64,000 nucleotides of DNA, from assembly GCA_036971475.1 (NCBI GenBank), contig JBAIZL010000008.1:3384501-3448500 (forward strand), given 5' to 3'. A program made the position numbers and the translations under genes. Source of the stretch: Prosapia bicincta. Its lineage: Eukaryota; Arthropoda; Insecta; Hemiptera; Cercopidae. Below the pieces are notes generated by a model. The model made no database searches. It was given only the letters and a program-made list of their open reading frames with translations, and was not told where the DNA came from. Shown here in pieces: positions 1 through 11,981 of this stretch. Position 1 is the stretch's first letter; each line of letters begins with the position of its first letter.

Positions 1-742
1 CTGAATGGACAATCCTTGATGAATTTTCCTTTGATTTAAAAGTCTATTATACAATCAATTGTTTTGAGAAACTGAATTATGGGAGGTTCGTCATATACTC
101 TTGAACATGAAAGGCTCAAACATTTATCCTTCATTGACAAAGTTATTGTCTCTTCAAAAGCCCTCATCTCATAGCCATGGCAATGCACCTAAATATTATT
201 GAGTTCAGTTAAATACCAGCATGATGTATATGCTTCCATCAAATTAATGTTAAAATTTAAAAACTTCCTTTGCTACTTTTTAATACTTTAATTTGAAAGT
301 AATGCATAAATGCTTTAAACAAAGTACATTAACAAAATTTACCATCATTAAGAATGGTAAATACAATGAAAATGGTGTTCTTATAGTAGCCATTAAGATG
401 TGATTAGCTATATATTGTATTGTACCATGTTGAATATGTAATGTACTTTATATTCCATAAAATTTTGAAATTATTATTTATAATATATAATCCTAACCAC
501 TATAGTTTTTGGTAAACCTATGCACAATTCTGTAATCAAATATTTAAGAGTTTAGTTTTTGGAGAGGGTTGCTTTGCAGCCATAATGTATATAACGTTTA
601 TGAATGATTTTTTGTGATTTGAGGTTTATTGTAAAAATCATCATATTTTATTCCAAAACAATTATTTTTTCTGATTATTTTAAAATTTTAAACTTAACTT
701 TAAAATAAAATTATTACTTAAGCAGACATGTCTTGATTCAGT
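1..742. other. AT-rich DNA, no gene seen
   Basis: Both strands are interrupted by frequent stops and no recognisable motif is visible. It could be intron, UTR or intergenic DNA. Confidence 0.5.
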
Positions 743-868
743 TCAACTTGTTGATGCCTGCTCGAGTGTCTGTACGTATGGATCAGTACACACTGGTTTC
801 ACCATTGTCACCATATCTAAATTTGCCTTTGTCAACTCGATGTCGTACATTGCCTCGGTAGCTGGCTT
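743..868 (-). CDS. candidate terminal coding exon, unknown protein
   Basis: On the minus strand a less AT-rich block reads open for about 42 codons and ends in TGA (complement of 743-745). The codon and residue mix looks protein-like (…MYDIELTKANLDM… in the middle). A possible AG acceptor lies just upstream at about 869-871, but its pyrimidine tract is weak. The plus strand is also open through the same block, so the coding strand is not certain. I do not recognise the protein. It could equally be a fragment of an unknown transposon. Confidence 0.22.
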   Translation of the reverse strand, partial: KPATEAMYDIELTKANLDMVTMVKPVCTDPYVQTLEQASTS

Positions 869-2838
869 CTTATTGGTAGACAAAATTGTTTTGGTTCTAT
901 TCTTTTATAATTAACTCATTTTGTACCTAGTAACCTATTAACATTTTTCTTAAACTAAGGTTTTAATTATATTAACATTGAATATTCTCATTTCTCTTTT
1001 TTTGGAAACAATTATGACTAACATTTTTGTTTTAGTAATTATTGATAATATAATTTTTTTAGAGAAAATTACCTTAACAAACATTTAAAACACTTCTATC
1101 AATAACAAAGCAAAATACACTGTAGAACGTGTTACTTGAAAAGCATTAATTGTTTTGTAAATTTTAGAAATATGCAACAATACCTAACAATAATAAAGAG
1201 CTTATTAAACCTTCTTGTGAAAAACTGTAAGATAGACAAGATACCTGTGTGATGTTTGGCAGATATTTTCTAGTTCATTTAGCAATTAATGCTTGTTCTA
1301 GCATTTAATATTCAATTTTTAAAATTCAATATTTTTTGTTAAAGGTAGAACTAATGGAAAAAAACTGAAAATTGTTGCAGTATTAAATATTGCTATATTT
1401 TTTCTATTTATTCAGCTTGACAACCAAACAATATCATGATAAAAGCAGAGTTTTGTTTACTCCATTTTTTTAGTCTTTTACTTTTAAAGGTATTAATGTT
1501 TTTCATTATATTTCCATTCCTTTTTATGCATTTTTTTAATTGTTTTATATGTTGAAGGATATTTGTTTGCTTGTTTATAGCCACATTAATCATTATAGTT
1601 TGATTTCTTTAACATGTATGACTCATTATATACCTTTTAATTTGCTCTAATAGATTAAGATTTAGATTACTTTCTACCTATCCAATTTATTAGATATCAA
1701 GTACACGAGGTTTCTGTGTACATTTTTCACACAGTTTTGTAGAAAGCTAAAGTCACATCAAGCTATTTAAAATTGAAAAATTGTTTTGCATTGTTTATGC
1801 ATAGTAACTTGTAGGTTTGTGTTATTTGTTGTGGCTTATGCATTTTAATATTCATCAGTTGCTGGTTTCACATTTTACTGCCAATATTTCTAAGAGTAAA
1901 TGTCTAAATATTGTTGCTGTGGTTGTTAATTACTTATTATTACACTTTTGCTATTACTTGCGACCAGACTTTTTGTTAACTAAAGGTTGTTAAATTGTTA
2001 ACTTACACTTGGAGTAAGTAAAAACAAAAGTGTAATAAGTAAATGTCTATAAACAAAAATTTACCTTCCTTTTTACTAGCATAATAAATAATATTAAAAA
2101 ATACATTTTATTACAAAAATGTTTTAAAAAATTTAATAGGAAATATCATAATCTTAAAGTTTCAAGTACCAGTAAATTTTTTTGTTGAAACAGGAAATAG
2201 CATAATTTAAACATTTTAATTTAAAGAATAATAGTGTTATAATTATTTGTAAATTCTTTTGGGGATCTGCAAAATTATGATGTTTTTATTCAACTATTTA
2301 ATGACTTGCCAAACCTATTAGTAAATTTTTCAAAAATTTATGCAATTTATAAATTTAGCAAATCAATTGATGTTATTAATACTCAAATCTTGGGTAAAAG
2401 TTGACCTATAGAAAATAGATGACATTCTGAGTTTGTACAAGAGATTATTGTATTTATTTTCAGTGAATTTAAGATTTCTAAAGATCATAAAGTGTAACAA
2501 AATTTGATATAAGTTAGATCCTGAAATAGACAAAGGTTTACCCTGCAAGTGTAAACCAAACAAAAATTCACTAAATTTTTCATAGTAAATATTTTTCAAT
2601 CATTCAATCTTGTGCCATTTTTTTTATTACCTTATATTTTTGTTCCATCAATACAGCTTTCTTTTTCTGCATCATTTCTTTGTATTTGCATAAATTTTAC
2701 GCAACAGTAATTAAATAAGAAATACCAGCCTACAATCAATAATTTATAACCTCATATATATTTCAGTGACAAAATCATCGCCATCAGTGAAAATAATGAG
2801 TTAATTACAGTGTGGATAGTTTGAATGAAAGACTAAAA
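869..2838. other. AT-rich DNA, no gene seen
   Basis: No coding or RNA gene is recognised. The one structured part is an imperfect inverted repeat of about 30-bp arms (about 1930-1960 against 2015-2042, both containing acttatt…acacttttg), separated by some 60 bases. It may be a small MITE or hairpin. Confidence 0.4.
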
Positions 2839-2846
2839 GTCTAGAG
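2839..2846. repeat. 8-bp target site duplication (left) of hAT element
   Basis: gtctagag stands immediately before the element end. The same octamer follows the other end at 3873-3880. Eight bp is the hAT family length. Confidence 0.85.
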
Positions 2847-3872
2847 CAGGGGTCTTCAACCTACTGCCCGCTGGCCACATCCGGCCCGCGAACAGATTTT
2901 TTCTGGCCCGCGGAAAGCTAGTTTACTGAAAAAAATTTTATTTGATAATATATTTCCTTTTAAGCATGTTTACCATTAAGTATGAGTACAGTAGTCGTCT
3001 CTCACTTGCCACTTTATTTGACCACTTTGACCACTTAGAATATTGTTAGAACTTGAGTACACTAAGCACTACCACCTTCCCCAATTTTTACGTTTTAGAA
3101 ACTATGTCTAAGCTACGTCAAGAGTTTGACAACCGCTTTGAAGACTTTGACTGTGCAGTAGGAGACATTCAGATGTTTCAAAATCCTTTTAGATGTGACA
3201 TTGACAAAGTGCCTGCAGAAAAGCAGCTTGGAGTCATGGAGCTATGTTTTCTTCTTTTTGGATCTACCTACAAGTGTGAGCTGACTTTTTAAAAAATGAC
3301 GTTTGTTAAATATAAATACAGATCTTCCTTGTCAGACGAGCGTTTGAAGTCAATCTTAATGATCGAAACTACAAAATTTGGTCCTAAATGGGCTGAAATT
3401 TTAGGTGGCAAACAAATGCAATCTTCTTACTAAAAAATAATTGTTCTTTTTAAGCTTTACACATGTTGTAAACTCATGTATTGTCAAGCTTTCGCTAAAA
3501 TTCAATAGTGTACATTTTGTAGTAAATTGAAAAGATTTGGTTTTTTATCCTGTGTTTTCATTAGCCCTACTTGAAAACTCCTTCTAGAGAACTACTATTA
3601 TTTTATAGCACATATAATAATTTTTTTGATCGCAGTTTTATTTTACAATCACGTAAAGAATTTTGGTTAGCAAACAACAAAGATATATAAGGAAATATAG
3701 CAACTTAAAAGATTAAGCAAGAAAATCTCAAAAAAACCTCACTTAGGTCTTGATTAGAAAAAACGTTGTAGGTGTATGGGGGAGGGGTAAATTTTCTGCA
3801 CTGAAATATTGCCCGCCTTTCCTCCAAAAGTTTTAAATGTGGCCCTCGAGTAAAGAAGGTTGGAGACTCCTG
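2847..3872 (+). mobile_element. hAT transposon, internally deleted
   Basis: Ends are inverted copies of CAGGGGTCTTCAACC (left) and the complement of GGTTGGAGACTCCTG (right), with gtctagag duplicated outside both ends. The first bases inside (ctgcccgctggccac, ccggcccgcg) are typical of arthropod hAT termini. At 1,026 bp it is far shorter than an autonomous hAT and holds only the last part of a transposase frame. It is therefore a non-autonomous deletion derivative. Confidence 0.85.
3053..3433 (+). pseudogene. hAT transposase C-terminal remnant
   Basis: The frame reads through LRQEFDNRFEDF and PFRCDIDKVPAE, then FGSTYKCELTF, a stop codon at 3290-3292, and on in the same frame through YRSSLSDERLKSILMIETT. 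These are the landmarks of the hAT dimerisation region, as in the ZBED/GTF2IRD2-like family where the usual order is FGSTYxCE…S…RSxLTDExL. The DDE catalytic core and a stretch before FGSTY are missing. It is a dead remnant, with one premature stop and a large internal deletion. Function can be assigned by homology only. Confidence 0.75.
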
Positions 3873-3880
3873 GTCTAGAG

Positions 3881-4701
3881 TATACCATAACATTATTATA
3901 CCATCTTAAAATTATCTTATTCCAATGTGCTAAGGGAATTGTGTATGAAAACTGAAGTAAAATGTTCTGCCACTATAGTTGAAAATTCTGAGGTTTATTG
4001 TTAATGAAAAATGAAATTCTGTAAATTTGAAATACTTTCTGTACTACCTAATTTTATAAAAATTGTGGAAATTATATTAAATTTAAGAAAAAGGTACTGT
4101 GCATGTTAATAAAATTTAATGAAAAGCATGATGTTATAATAATTAATTTTAGTAACAAAGTGAATACAGAAAATCATTAGAATATATAACTAATTAAAAT
4201 GTGTTATGATTCTTCAATACAATGTGATCATACTAACAAAAATCTTGTATTGAATATTTATTATTGTATCCATTTTTTGTACCTTATTTTATAACATATT
4301 TATATAGCTAATTGAAACATATTGAATTCATTAATTTATTTTCTGTGTTATTTATTGAAGTTATTTATTTTCTGTGTTAAAATATGACTTAATGTATAAT
4401 AAAATTAGTTTAAATTTAAATTACTGAGCGAATGTTTATTGTTATTACTTTTGTTGATCTCGCTTTATTTTTACTTGATTTTTCAATGATATTGATTTTT
4501 ATTTTTACTTATGTTCAATTTATAATTTATATTGACTTTTTGTATATTTTTTGTTTATAAATTATTATTATTAATTTTGATTGATTGATTGAATGATTGT
4601 TCTTACTACCTAACCTTAATTTACAATTGTATTGACTAATATTTGATTCCATAGTTTATATTATTTTCTTATTATTAATTATTACTGTTTTAATGTTCTA
4701 G
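3881..4701. other. AT-rich DNA, probable intron
   Basis: No gene is seen. The last 30 bases are T-rich and end in ttctag, a plausible splice acceptor for the exon that follows. Confidence 0.35.
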
Positions 4702-4839
4702 TATAACCTGGACTTTCGAGGTCTGTCATCCCGTGGCTCTGCTGGGGGAGGTCTCCGAGAAGATGAAGGGTCGGGGTCTGGCGCCGGAGGAGAAGGTGGA
4801 AAAATGGGAGGAGGCGCTGGTTCTGACCCGTCCATATGA
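4702..4839 (+). CDS. candidate terminal exon of a host gene, Gly-rich C-terminus
   Basis: A GC-rich island in AT-rich DNA begins right after a pyrimidine-rich tract and AG (4700-4701). It then stays open for 45 codons to TGA at 4837-4839. The reading starts YNLDFRGLSSRGS, becomes Gly/Ser/Glu-rich, and ends GSDPSI. The sharp change of base composition exactly at the acceptor, and a stop inside the island, fit the last coding exon of a spliced gene on the plus strand. The upstream exons would lie outside the window or be unrecognised. I do not know the protein. The opposite strand is also open, giving a Pro-rich reading, so the call is tentative. Confidence 0.4.
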   Translation, partial: YNLDFRGLSSRGSAGGGLREDEGSGSGAGGEGGKMGGGAGSDPSI

Positions 4840-5652
4840 CAGTTCGGGATGGCTCGCAGAGCCAAGGGAGACGCCCGACGAACAAGGGTCTCTTTCTTAC
4901 TCTTCTGAGCCATCGAGACTCTTAATGACCTCACACCTCAACTTTCCAACCTCACACAATTCCAGGATAAATGTTTTTTTCATTTTAGTTTTGTTAGTAA
5001 ATTATTTAAAATGTTATTTATTTAATTAATTTAGTTGAAGTAAATAGAAATATGAGAATGGATACATAAAGTATGTTTCTTGTGTTACAAATGTCATCAC
5101 TGATTGATGTTGTTTGTTTATATTAAATTGAACAAACATTTTTTCAATACAATTATTGTTTAGTTTAAATAACATCTTTTTAAAATCAAGTTTGTACAGT
5201 GGGCTTAATCCACTTAAATTTTATATTTTTTATTTTATATCGAAATGTGTTATTTTTATTGTGAATTGCAAATCAAATCTCTAACTTCGTAGTTTAAAAA
5301 TGGTCAAATTTATGTATCTGTTTATAAAGAAATTAAGGTTTGTTTTATTTTTAAGCAAATACTGTTTGTTTTTCTTTTATATTTGTAATTAATACTTTAT
5401 TTATTCTTTTAGATCATTATTTTGTTAGACAATATTTAAAATGTACCTTAATATTTGTTTTCCCAGTTACAAATTCAATTTACCCGTCACAAAATATTTA
5501 TCATAAATTAAATTGAAATGCTGCATACAGATTATATATTTACTTCGTGATTACTTTTGATTTTTTATTAATAATGCCTCTCAACACTTTTTAAAAATTA
5601 TTATTTTTAAACCTAGAATTAAGGTGTACATTAGAATGTAATGTATTTTAAA
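4840..5652. other. AT-rich DNA, possible 3' UTR
   Basis: The GC-rich island continues to about 4950 and then gives way to AT-rich sequence without recognisable genes. If the preceding exon is real this would be its 3' untranslated region. Confidence 0.3.
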
Positions 5653-5660
5653 CCCTAGAC
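5653..5660. repeat. 8-bp target site duplication (left) of second hAT MITE
   Basis: ccctagac is repeated exactly at 6243-6250 on the other side of the element. Confidence 0.8.
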
Positions 5661-6242
5661 GAAGGGTCGGCAACCAGTGGCCCGCAAAATGAATTTGTGC
5701 AGCCCTCTCCACTTGTGGTGTATTGAATTCTAATACATCCAGATAGCTTACGCTTACTTACAGCTTAAAATATAAATAGATTGCTCAATAGCTAGAACCA
5801 TTACACTAACCACAACAATAAATGCATAATAAGATATTACATGCCCGATATAAGTGAAAAGTAGTCTCTGCAATGTGTATGCAAAGAAGTTCACCCCTAT
5901 GGCAATTGTTTTATTTTAGAAAAATTTTGTTAATTTTCAAATGAACGTGATGTATTTCATTATTTTAGCTCTTCAAAACATTAGTAAAGAAGTTTGTCTG
6001 AGTTAAATTAGAAAATTGTCAAATTTGTTATCAGGAAGTAGCCTAATTTATAATAATTACTTTTAAAATCCATTTTTAGCCGTTAGTTAAAGTCACCTAC
6101 TGTACTCTATTAAAATCAGTTACATTACCTATCTAAAATTAGGAAATATAATGAAATTCATGGTTATTTTATATTTGCGGCCCTTACAGCCATGCTAGAT
6201 TGAACATGAGACCCTCAAATACAAAAAGGTTGCCGATCCCTG
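5661..6242. mobile_element. hAT-type non-autonomous element (MITE)
   Basis: The left end gaagggtcggcaacc matches the complement of the right end ggttgccgatccctg at 12 of 15 positions, and an exact 8-bp duplication flanks it. Sub-terminal bases (agtggcccgc, tttgcggccc) recall the other hAT element at 2.8 kb, but the TIR is different. No transposase frame is present in its 582 bp, so it depended on a partner element. Confidence 0.8.
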
Positions 6243-6250
6243 CCCTAGAC

Positions 6251-8270
6251 TCTATAGTTGTATACTTCAAATATAAATGGGTTTTCATTGTGAATATTCT
6301 TAGAACCAATATCCATTAAACCAAATAGTTAACTATTTGAAAATCAACTTATTTGCTGCATTGTAAGATTCTCCTTCAATATATTAAAGATCCAAAAAAC
6401 AAAAAATATGAAAGCAATGGTTTAAAAATTAATATTTATGTTGCGTTTCTTTAGTCTTATTGAGTTTTATAACAAAATTCAAGTTTTTTAATATTTATTT
6501 TGTTTAAAATTTAAGTGTAATGTTATTTCAAACAGTACAACCCAAGAATTCATAGAATGGCTAATTCTATTATTAAGGTTTTTTTCTTTTATTTATTTCT
6601 AAAGAAAATATAACAAAAACCTTTATATTTAGGTATTATTTTTGTACATATTAAATGTATGGATGTCTGAAAGATTAATTTTCAAAAACTAAAACACTTT
6701 TTATTTTAAATAATGACTAAACAGTTAAATATACATGAAAAACTTATTCTTCAGATTGGTATTTTGTTCCCACAGCATAAATCAGTTCCTAAACTATTTT
6801 ATAATCTATGCTATTGATTATTGTATATTCAAGCTAAATATTAGACAATAAGCATGTTACTTTCAACCTTAAACCAGAATAAAGTGTTCCTTTATAGAGA
6901 AATTGAACTATAGTTTGTTCCTAATTAACTAAACGTTGCTTAAGAAATATTGTCTATTTAACTGTTTGAATTTGTTTTGAACACATACACATGCATTCGA
7001 GATTTAATAATAAATAATTAGAAGTATGTTCTTGCTTTCATTCCTAGGTAATTTTAAGACAATATTAAAAGGAAATGATTCAAATAAGTGTTACTTATAA
7101 ACGTGTTTCTTCAACTAAATCTCAAGTTTTGAAAAATACTTACAAAAATAGTTGACTAGAGTATATATTGTAAATAATAAAGAGGTCACACTTTTGTAAT
7201 TATTATAGTAGTATTAGCACTGATTTTATCTATATAAAATGAAAGTAATATTACATTAAGAATTGGATTCTGCAAAATATAACTTTGCTTAATTTATTTA
7301 TTTGGTAAAACCAAGATAACGTTTATTACATCATGAAGCTGCACCAGAGGAATAAATAATAAATTACACATAGTAAGAACTTAGTGAGTGGTAAAGCACA
7401 TTTTTTATGAATGTATTGTATTTTGAATTTTTTTGACTCTAACATTTTTGCAATATTTAATCATGTTTAACCAAAGTACAAGTAGATTTACATTACTATT
7501 CAAAGTTTTAATTTTCAACCGAGTTTTCTGTGAGTTCTAAATTTTTTTTTAAATGAGGCTTTTGCTTTAGATAAGTTTTTTTTCAAAAAAAAAAAAAACA
7601 ACTTATTTCATTGTAATTAAAATAAAAGAACAAGTAAAAAAGAGCCTCTGTTTTCTAAAATAATTACTTATGAATAAAATTGTTTTAGTATTTTCCCACC
7701 GTAGCAAGTGTTTCTTATACATTACCTAGTTAAAATTCTGGAAGTTTCAAAGAAAGTTAACAATTTTTTTAAAACGTTAACTACTGTAGCAATGCGCACA
7801 GGAATCAGGATTTAACAACAGTTGAATGAAGTCATTGTCGTCTAGAAGCAGAATGGTTTTTCTTGGTTTTGCCAATATTTCCATTTTAGAAACTCCTGAT
7901 AAGACTCATTTAATTCGATTTGGTGTCAACTTTCACAAATTGAAATTTATTTCTAGAAATTGTTGGTGTAAGCCTACAAATGCACTGTAATTAAGATAAA
8001 AACCTTCTACAATTTGTTGGTCAGTTAGTGTATTTTAAAGTATTATTACATTCTAAAATTAAAGTTAGTTTAGTAGTTAGTTTTGTATTCATAATAGGAA
8101 AAATAGCTTTCTTTAAGGGTTGAATATAAACCATACAGAAATTAGTGCAAAATGTGGCTATAACAGTTTTATTTACACATTGTTATGCCGGCTATCAAGA
8201 TAATTAATCTATATTGCGTATAAGAGGTGTGATCAGATTTTTAAAATGGGTCATGTAATTTCATAATAGT
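6251..8270. other. AT-rich DNA, no gene seen
   Basis: No supported coding, RNA or mobile feature. Homopolymer runs occur at 7540-7610. Confidence 0.4.
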
Positions 8271-8850
8271 GATATTTACCAGCTGTGGTGATGGATTTTC
8301 TTCAAAATAGTCTGATCCTGAGGGAAGACACAGAGTCTAATGGCGTTTCTGCTTTTGGAAACACTCCTGAAAATTTTTTTTCTGTAGTATGTTTAGGACC
8401 TTCTCCATATTAGCTTAAAATTCTTCAATTAACTCTAATTGCTTCCCTGTAAGTGAAATTTCAGTTCAGAAAACAAGTAGAACCCCGCGGGAGCCATGTC
8501 ATGAAAATACAGTGATTGTAGAACTGGAATTTCAAAAAAAATAGTGAGATTGAAAAGCCATGGTGAGCTAGAGCGTCATCTTGGTGAAATACTATACCCT
8601 AGTCTTTCTCCCGAACAGATATGTTTTTTTGCATTTTTTCAAGCAAATACTCAAGGACACATTGGAATATCCGGTTATGTGACTGTCCTGTTGAGGTAAA
8701 TTCATGATGCACAATAATAGAATCACCAGAAAAAAAGTCACCAGCATTGTATTCAGACTTGACTGACTTCACTGTTCTTCATTTTTTTTCATAGCCTTAT
8801 CCATAACCCTGTGATTACCCTATTTGACAAATTTTGGCCCATTTCAGCTT
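8270..8850 (-). pseudogene. mariner-type transposase relic
   Basis: On the minus strand, split over shifting frames, one can read an HHEFTSTGQ-like stretch. After it come FHQDDALAHHGF (second-aspartate motif, usually LLHQDNAPAH) and HDMAPAGFYLFSELK (third-aspartate motif, usually DLAPCDFFLFPKLK). A tail read as QECFQKQKRH…GSDYFEE resembles the usual mariner ending. The third catalytic Asp reads Gly and there are several stops and frameshifts, so it is long dead. I did not find its terminal repeats. Confidence 0.65.
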
Positions 8851-9085
8851 AAATATGATAGTTTTCATGATTAATCATTCTTGGCACACTTAAAGTAGGT
8901 GTTGTTTGTGCTTAGTCAAGCAACTTACAATAGACACTAACAAACCTGAATAAACAAATTTGTTGCCGAACTATGAAGCCATCAAGCAGTGACAGATACA
9001 GCCTTAAAACTTTCCAATCGTACCTCCCTCTACGAATTTGAGATCAAGGAAGTTATCAGTAGTTGTTAAAGGAAACACATTCTTT
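8851..9085. other. AT-rich DNA, no gene seen
   Basis: May include the 5' part of the decayed mariner copy. No clear motif is visible. Confidence 0.3.
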
Positions 9086-9341
9086 TCTTTTATATACATC
9101 AGTTCACAGAACTTCCAGCTCTCATTGGCTAATTGAAACATGTTTATTTATTAACTTTCTAAGGTAATCTTATCTTTTGTATACATCAGTTCTCAGAACT
9201 TCAAACTCTCAGTGGCTTATTGAAACATGTTTATTTATTAACTTTCTAAGGTAATCTTATCTTTTGTATACATCAGTTCTCAAAACTTCTAGCTCTCAGT
9301 GGCTAATTGAAATACGTTTATTTATCATTTTTCTAAGGTTG
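9086..9341. repeat. three tandem copies of an 87-bp unit
   Basis: Copies at 9086-9172, 9173-9259 and 9260-about 9341 share tcttttgtatacatcagtt…, the phrase ctctcagtggctaattgaaa, and the end ttattaactttctaagg. They differ by scattered substitutions. No frame is conserved. Confidence 0.85.
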
Positions 9342-11516
9342 GAACTTTTAACGGTAAATATTGTTTTTGAATGATAAATTAGATTGACTGTTTTTTATTC
9401 TCCTTAACTAACTCAAAAATATGTAACTGTAGACCATGTTTCATAATCCAAAAATTATTGCACTTTTATTTGGTACCAAAAGTAATATAATAAGAATTAG
9501 AATCTTAAAGCAATTAACTTTTTAATTGATTTAAAATTGATATCAGCTTTCTCCAAAACTTTCTTCTTAAATTTGAACATTTTTTAAATATTTTTTAAAA
9601 CAAATTGTTATTGTCTCATATTGAATTCTCTCATATTTTTGTGAATGTTGTTAGTAAATTTTTTTTATTAGAACTTTTCTTAAAAAAAAAATAATTTGAA
9701 AAACTCCTATCTGAACTGGTTTTTTTACAGATTTACTCAACATGTTGGTAATCTATTTTATTCTTGAAAAATAATTAAAAACGCGGTTTACCTGGATAAT
9801 GTAGAAACACATTTTTTTTTTTTAATTTTCAGATAAGATCATGTATGAGAAATGGTATATAAAAATATGTTTTGGAAAATAAAATAATATTTTGTTTAGT
9901 TTATAACTAAAAAATTTTAAATTAGCAATGATATTTTGAAATATTTGTGGGTTTATGTGAGCCACTGGGACACCTTAGAAATGATGTATAGCCAAAACAA
10001 AATTGTTTGTAATGGCCATAGTTTGTATAGTTTTAGCTTATTCTTGATGTTTATTTATATCTAAGTCTTATATTTATAACAAAATTATTCATTATATACT
10101 TGATTTGCTGTGAATTAAATCCAGAAATTTTTTATAAATTATGTTATTGTAGTTTCAGCAGTCCCAAAACATTCAATGCGTTTTTATTTCTTATAGGTCA
10201 ATAATTGGCTAAAATACTAATATTTATGTGCTTAGATTTGCATTTATATTTATTATATGTAAACGAATGTTTTCATTTTGTTATTTTACTACAACAAGAA
10301 ATAAACGTTTTTTATTGTGATGTCTAATAATCGTTACAAAAAAATTATAAATATTATGTATGACCAGATTTATGAAAGGTTACCGAAGAAAGGTTTAATA
10401 GATTTAGCAGTTCTTTCCTAGTTTCAGTTATCAAATTTCAAGAGTTGAAAATCGCAATAAATTAAAATACAATTTTCTACTTTCATTTAAATTGCTTTGA
10501 ATTTTTTAAAATAATTTTAAAACTACTTCATTCTACAATTACATACTTACTATATAGAGAATTAATTTACTACATTTATTAGTTTTTAATTTGATTTAAA
10601 TTAATAAATCATTATTCATCGATAAATGAAGAAATAAAATTAATGAAGTCTTCCTCAATTAGTATTCATGAAAGGGCCTATGTTTTCCAGTATTATTTAA
10701 AATTTGGTTTAAGAAGAAAGACGAATAACTTATTTCCCATATATTTTATTTATTTAGTTTTTTGTTAGACTTGGGAAGTTTATCAAGATGTAATATTGTA
10801 CAAATACTTTATTTTGGAATGTGTGTTACATAAAGTTGTGGTGTGAGGAGAATGCAGCCAGGTTATGCAGCAGTGGTCAAACAAACATAAAGCCTTAGAA
10901 ATATAATTCTCCATTTTTCATATCCTTCTAACTTCCTACTCTTTTCTTTAAAAATAAATGTTCTAAATGTTTAACATGTAGAGCACATTATCTTGAAAAA
11001 AAACAACAAGAATTCCTTGAATTTTTAAATATCTTTAAAAGATTAGATTTTCAATATTACTATTTCATTATTTCATGAAGTACAAGAAATTCAGTTTTCC
11101 AGATAATGTGCAATCTATTTGTAAAGTATATATATTAATGTTTTTTTATACTATATATTACGGTTGTTTTATAATCGGTGTATTTTTTGAAAGTTGGTTG
11201 TTTACATCTTTTTAAATGTTACAATGTTCCAACAGATGGATTTTGTTTTGTGAAGCTATCAGGGAATTGTAATGTGTGTTAATGTAGTGTAGTCAAGCAT
11301 GCATTGGAAATGTCATATGCCTTTTTTGTAATTCTTGTGTACAATAATATTCTAGTTAGGTTTTAAAAATAAGAAATGTATATATGTATATGTATTGTCT
11401 TTAACTTTGTTACAGAGTTGTTAGAATCCTCTTAGTGTTATATTTCGACTTGTATGCTTAATCCAAATTAGATATATCCCATCCCACACATAAACACAAT
11501 GTGAATTTTATTATAC
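9342..11516. other. AT-rich DNA, no gene seen
   Basis: Long T and A runs, no recognisable gene or element. Confidence 0.4.
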
Positions 11517-11517
11517 A

Positions 11518-11566
<49 letters not shown>

Positions 11567-11569
11567 TTA

Positions 11570-11623
<54 letters not shown>
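11517..11623. repeat. (AT)n microsatellite
   Basis: Two long AT dinucleotide runs are interrupted by a short cattatattt spacer at about 11565-11573. Confidence 0.95.
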
Positions 11624-11633
<10 letters not shown>

Positions 11634-11656
11634 AGTTTTGGTTGGTAAAGATTATT

Positions 11657-11904
11657 TAGATTTTTTTGACTAGGAGACTGACAGACTTACCTTGGTAAGA
11701 GTCCACTCTGTAGTCTTGAAATAGAAACACATAAAAGCACTTAAACAATGATATATTTCAACCACACATGTTTTCTCTTCGATTGATAAAGACCACTGTG
11801 TGGTTGAAATATATCATTGTTTAAGTGCTTTTATGTGTTTCTATTTCAAGACTACAGTGTGGACTCTTACCAAGGTAAGTCTATCAGTCTCCTAGTCCAA
11901 AAAA

Positions 11905-11908
<4 letters not shown>
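11657..11908. repeat. large hairpin (about 112-bp inverted arms) between AT microsatellites
   Basis: Bases 11657-11768 reappear inverted at 11796-11908 with only a few differences. The shared core includes gtttaagtgcttttatgtg and gactcttaccaaggtaagtc. The loop holds cgattgataaagacc. Both sides run straight into (AT)n arrays. No coding is visible. It may be a fold-back MITE or a terminal repeat remnant of a Penelope-like element, which is my inference. Confidence 0.8.

Positions 11909-11979
<71 letters not shown>
11909..11979. repeat. (AT)n microsatellite
   Basis: Uninterrupted AT dinucleotides directly follow the hairpin. Confidence 0.95.

Positions 11980-11981
<2 letters not shown>

Noticed and set aside
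4682..4934. Pro-rich minus-strand protein opposite the candidate exon
   Set aside because: Mirror of the Gly-rich plus-strand reading. The plus strand has the better acceptor and stop, though this is not certain.
9086..9341. regular repeats as a CRISPR array
   Set aside because: The units are contiguous with no unique spacers, and the genome is animal-like.
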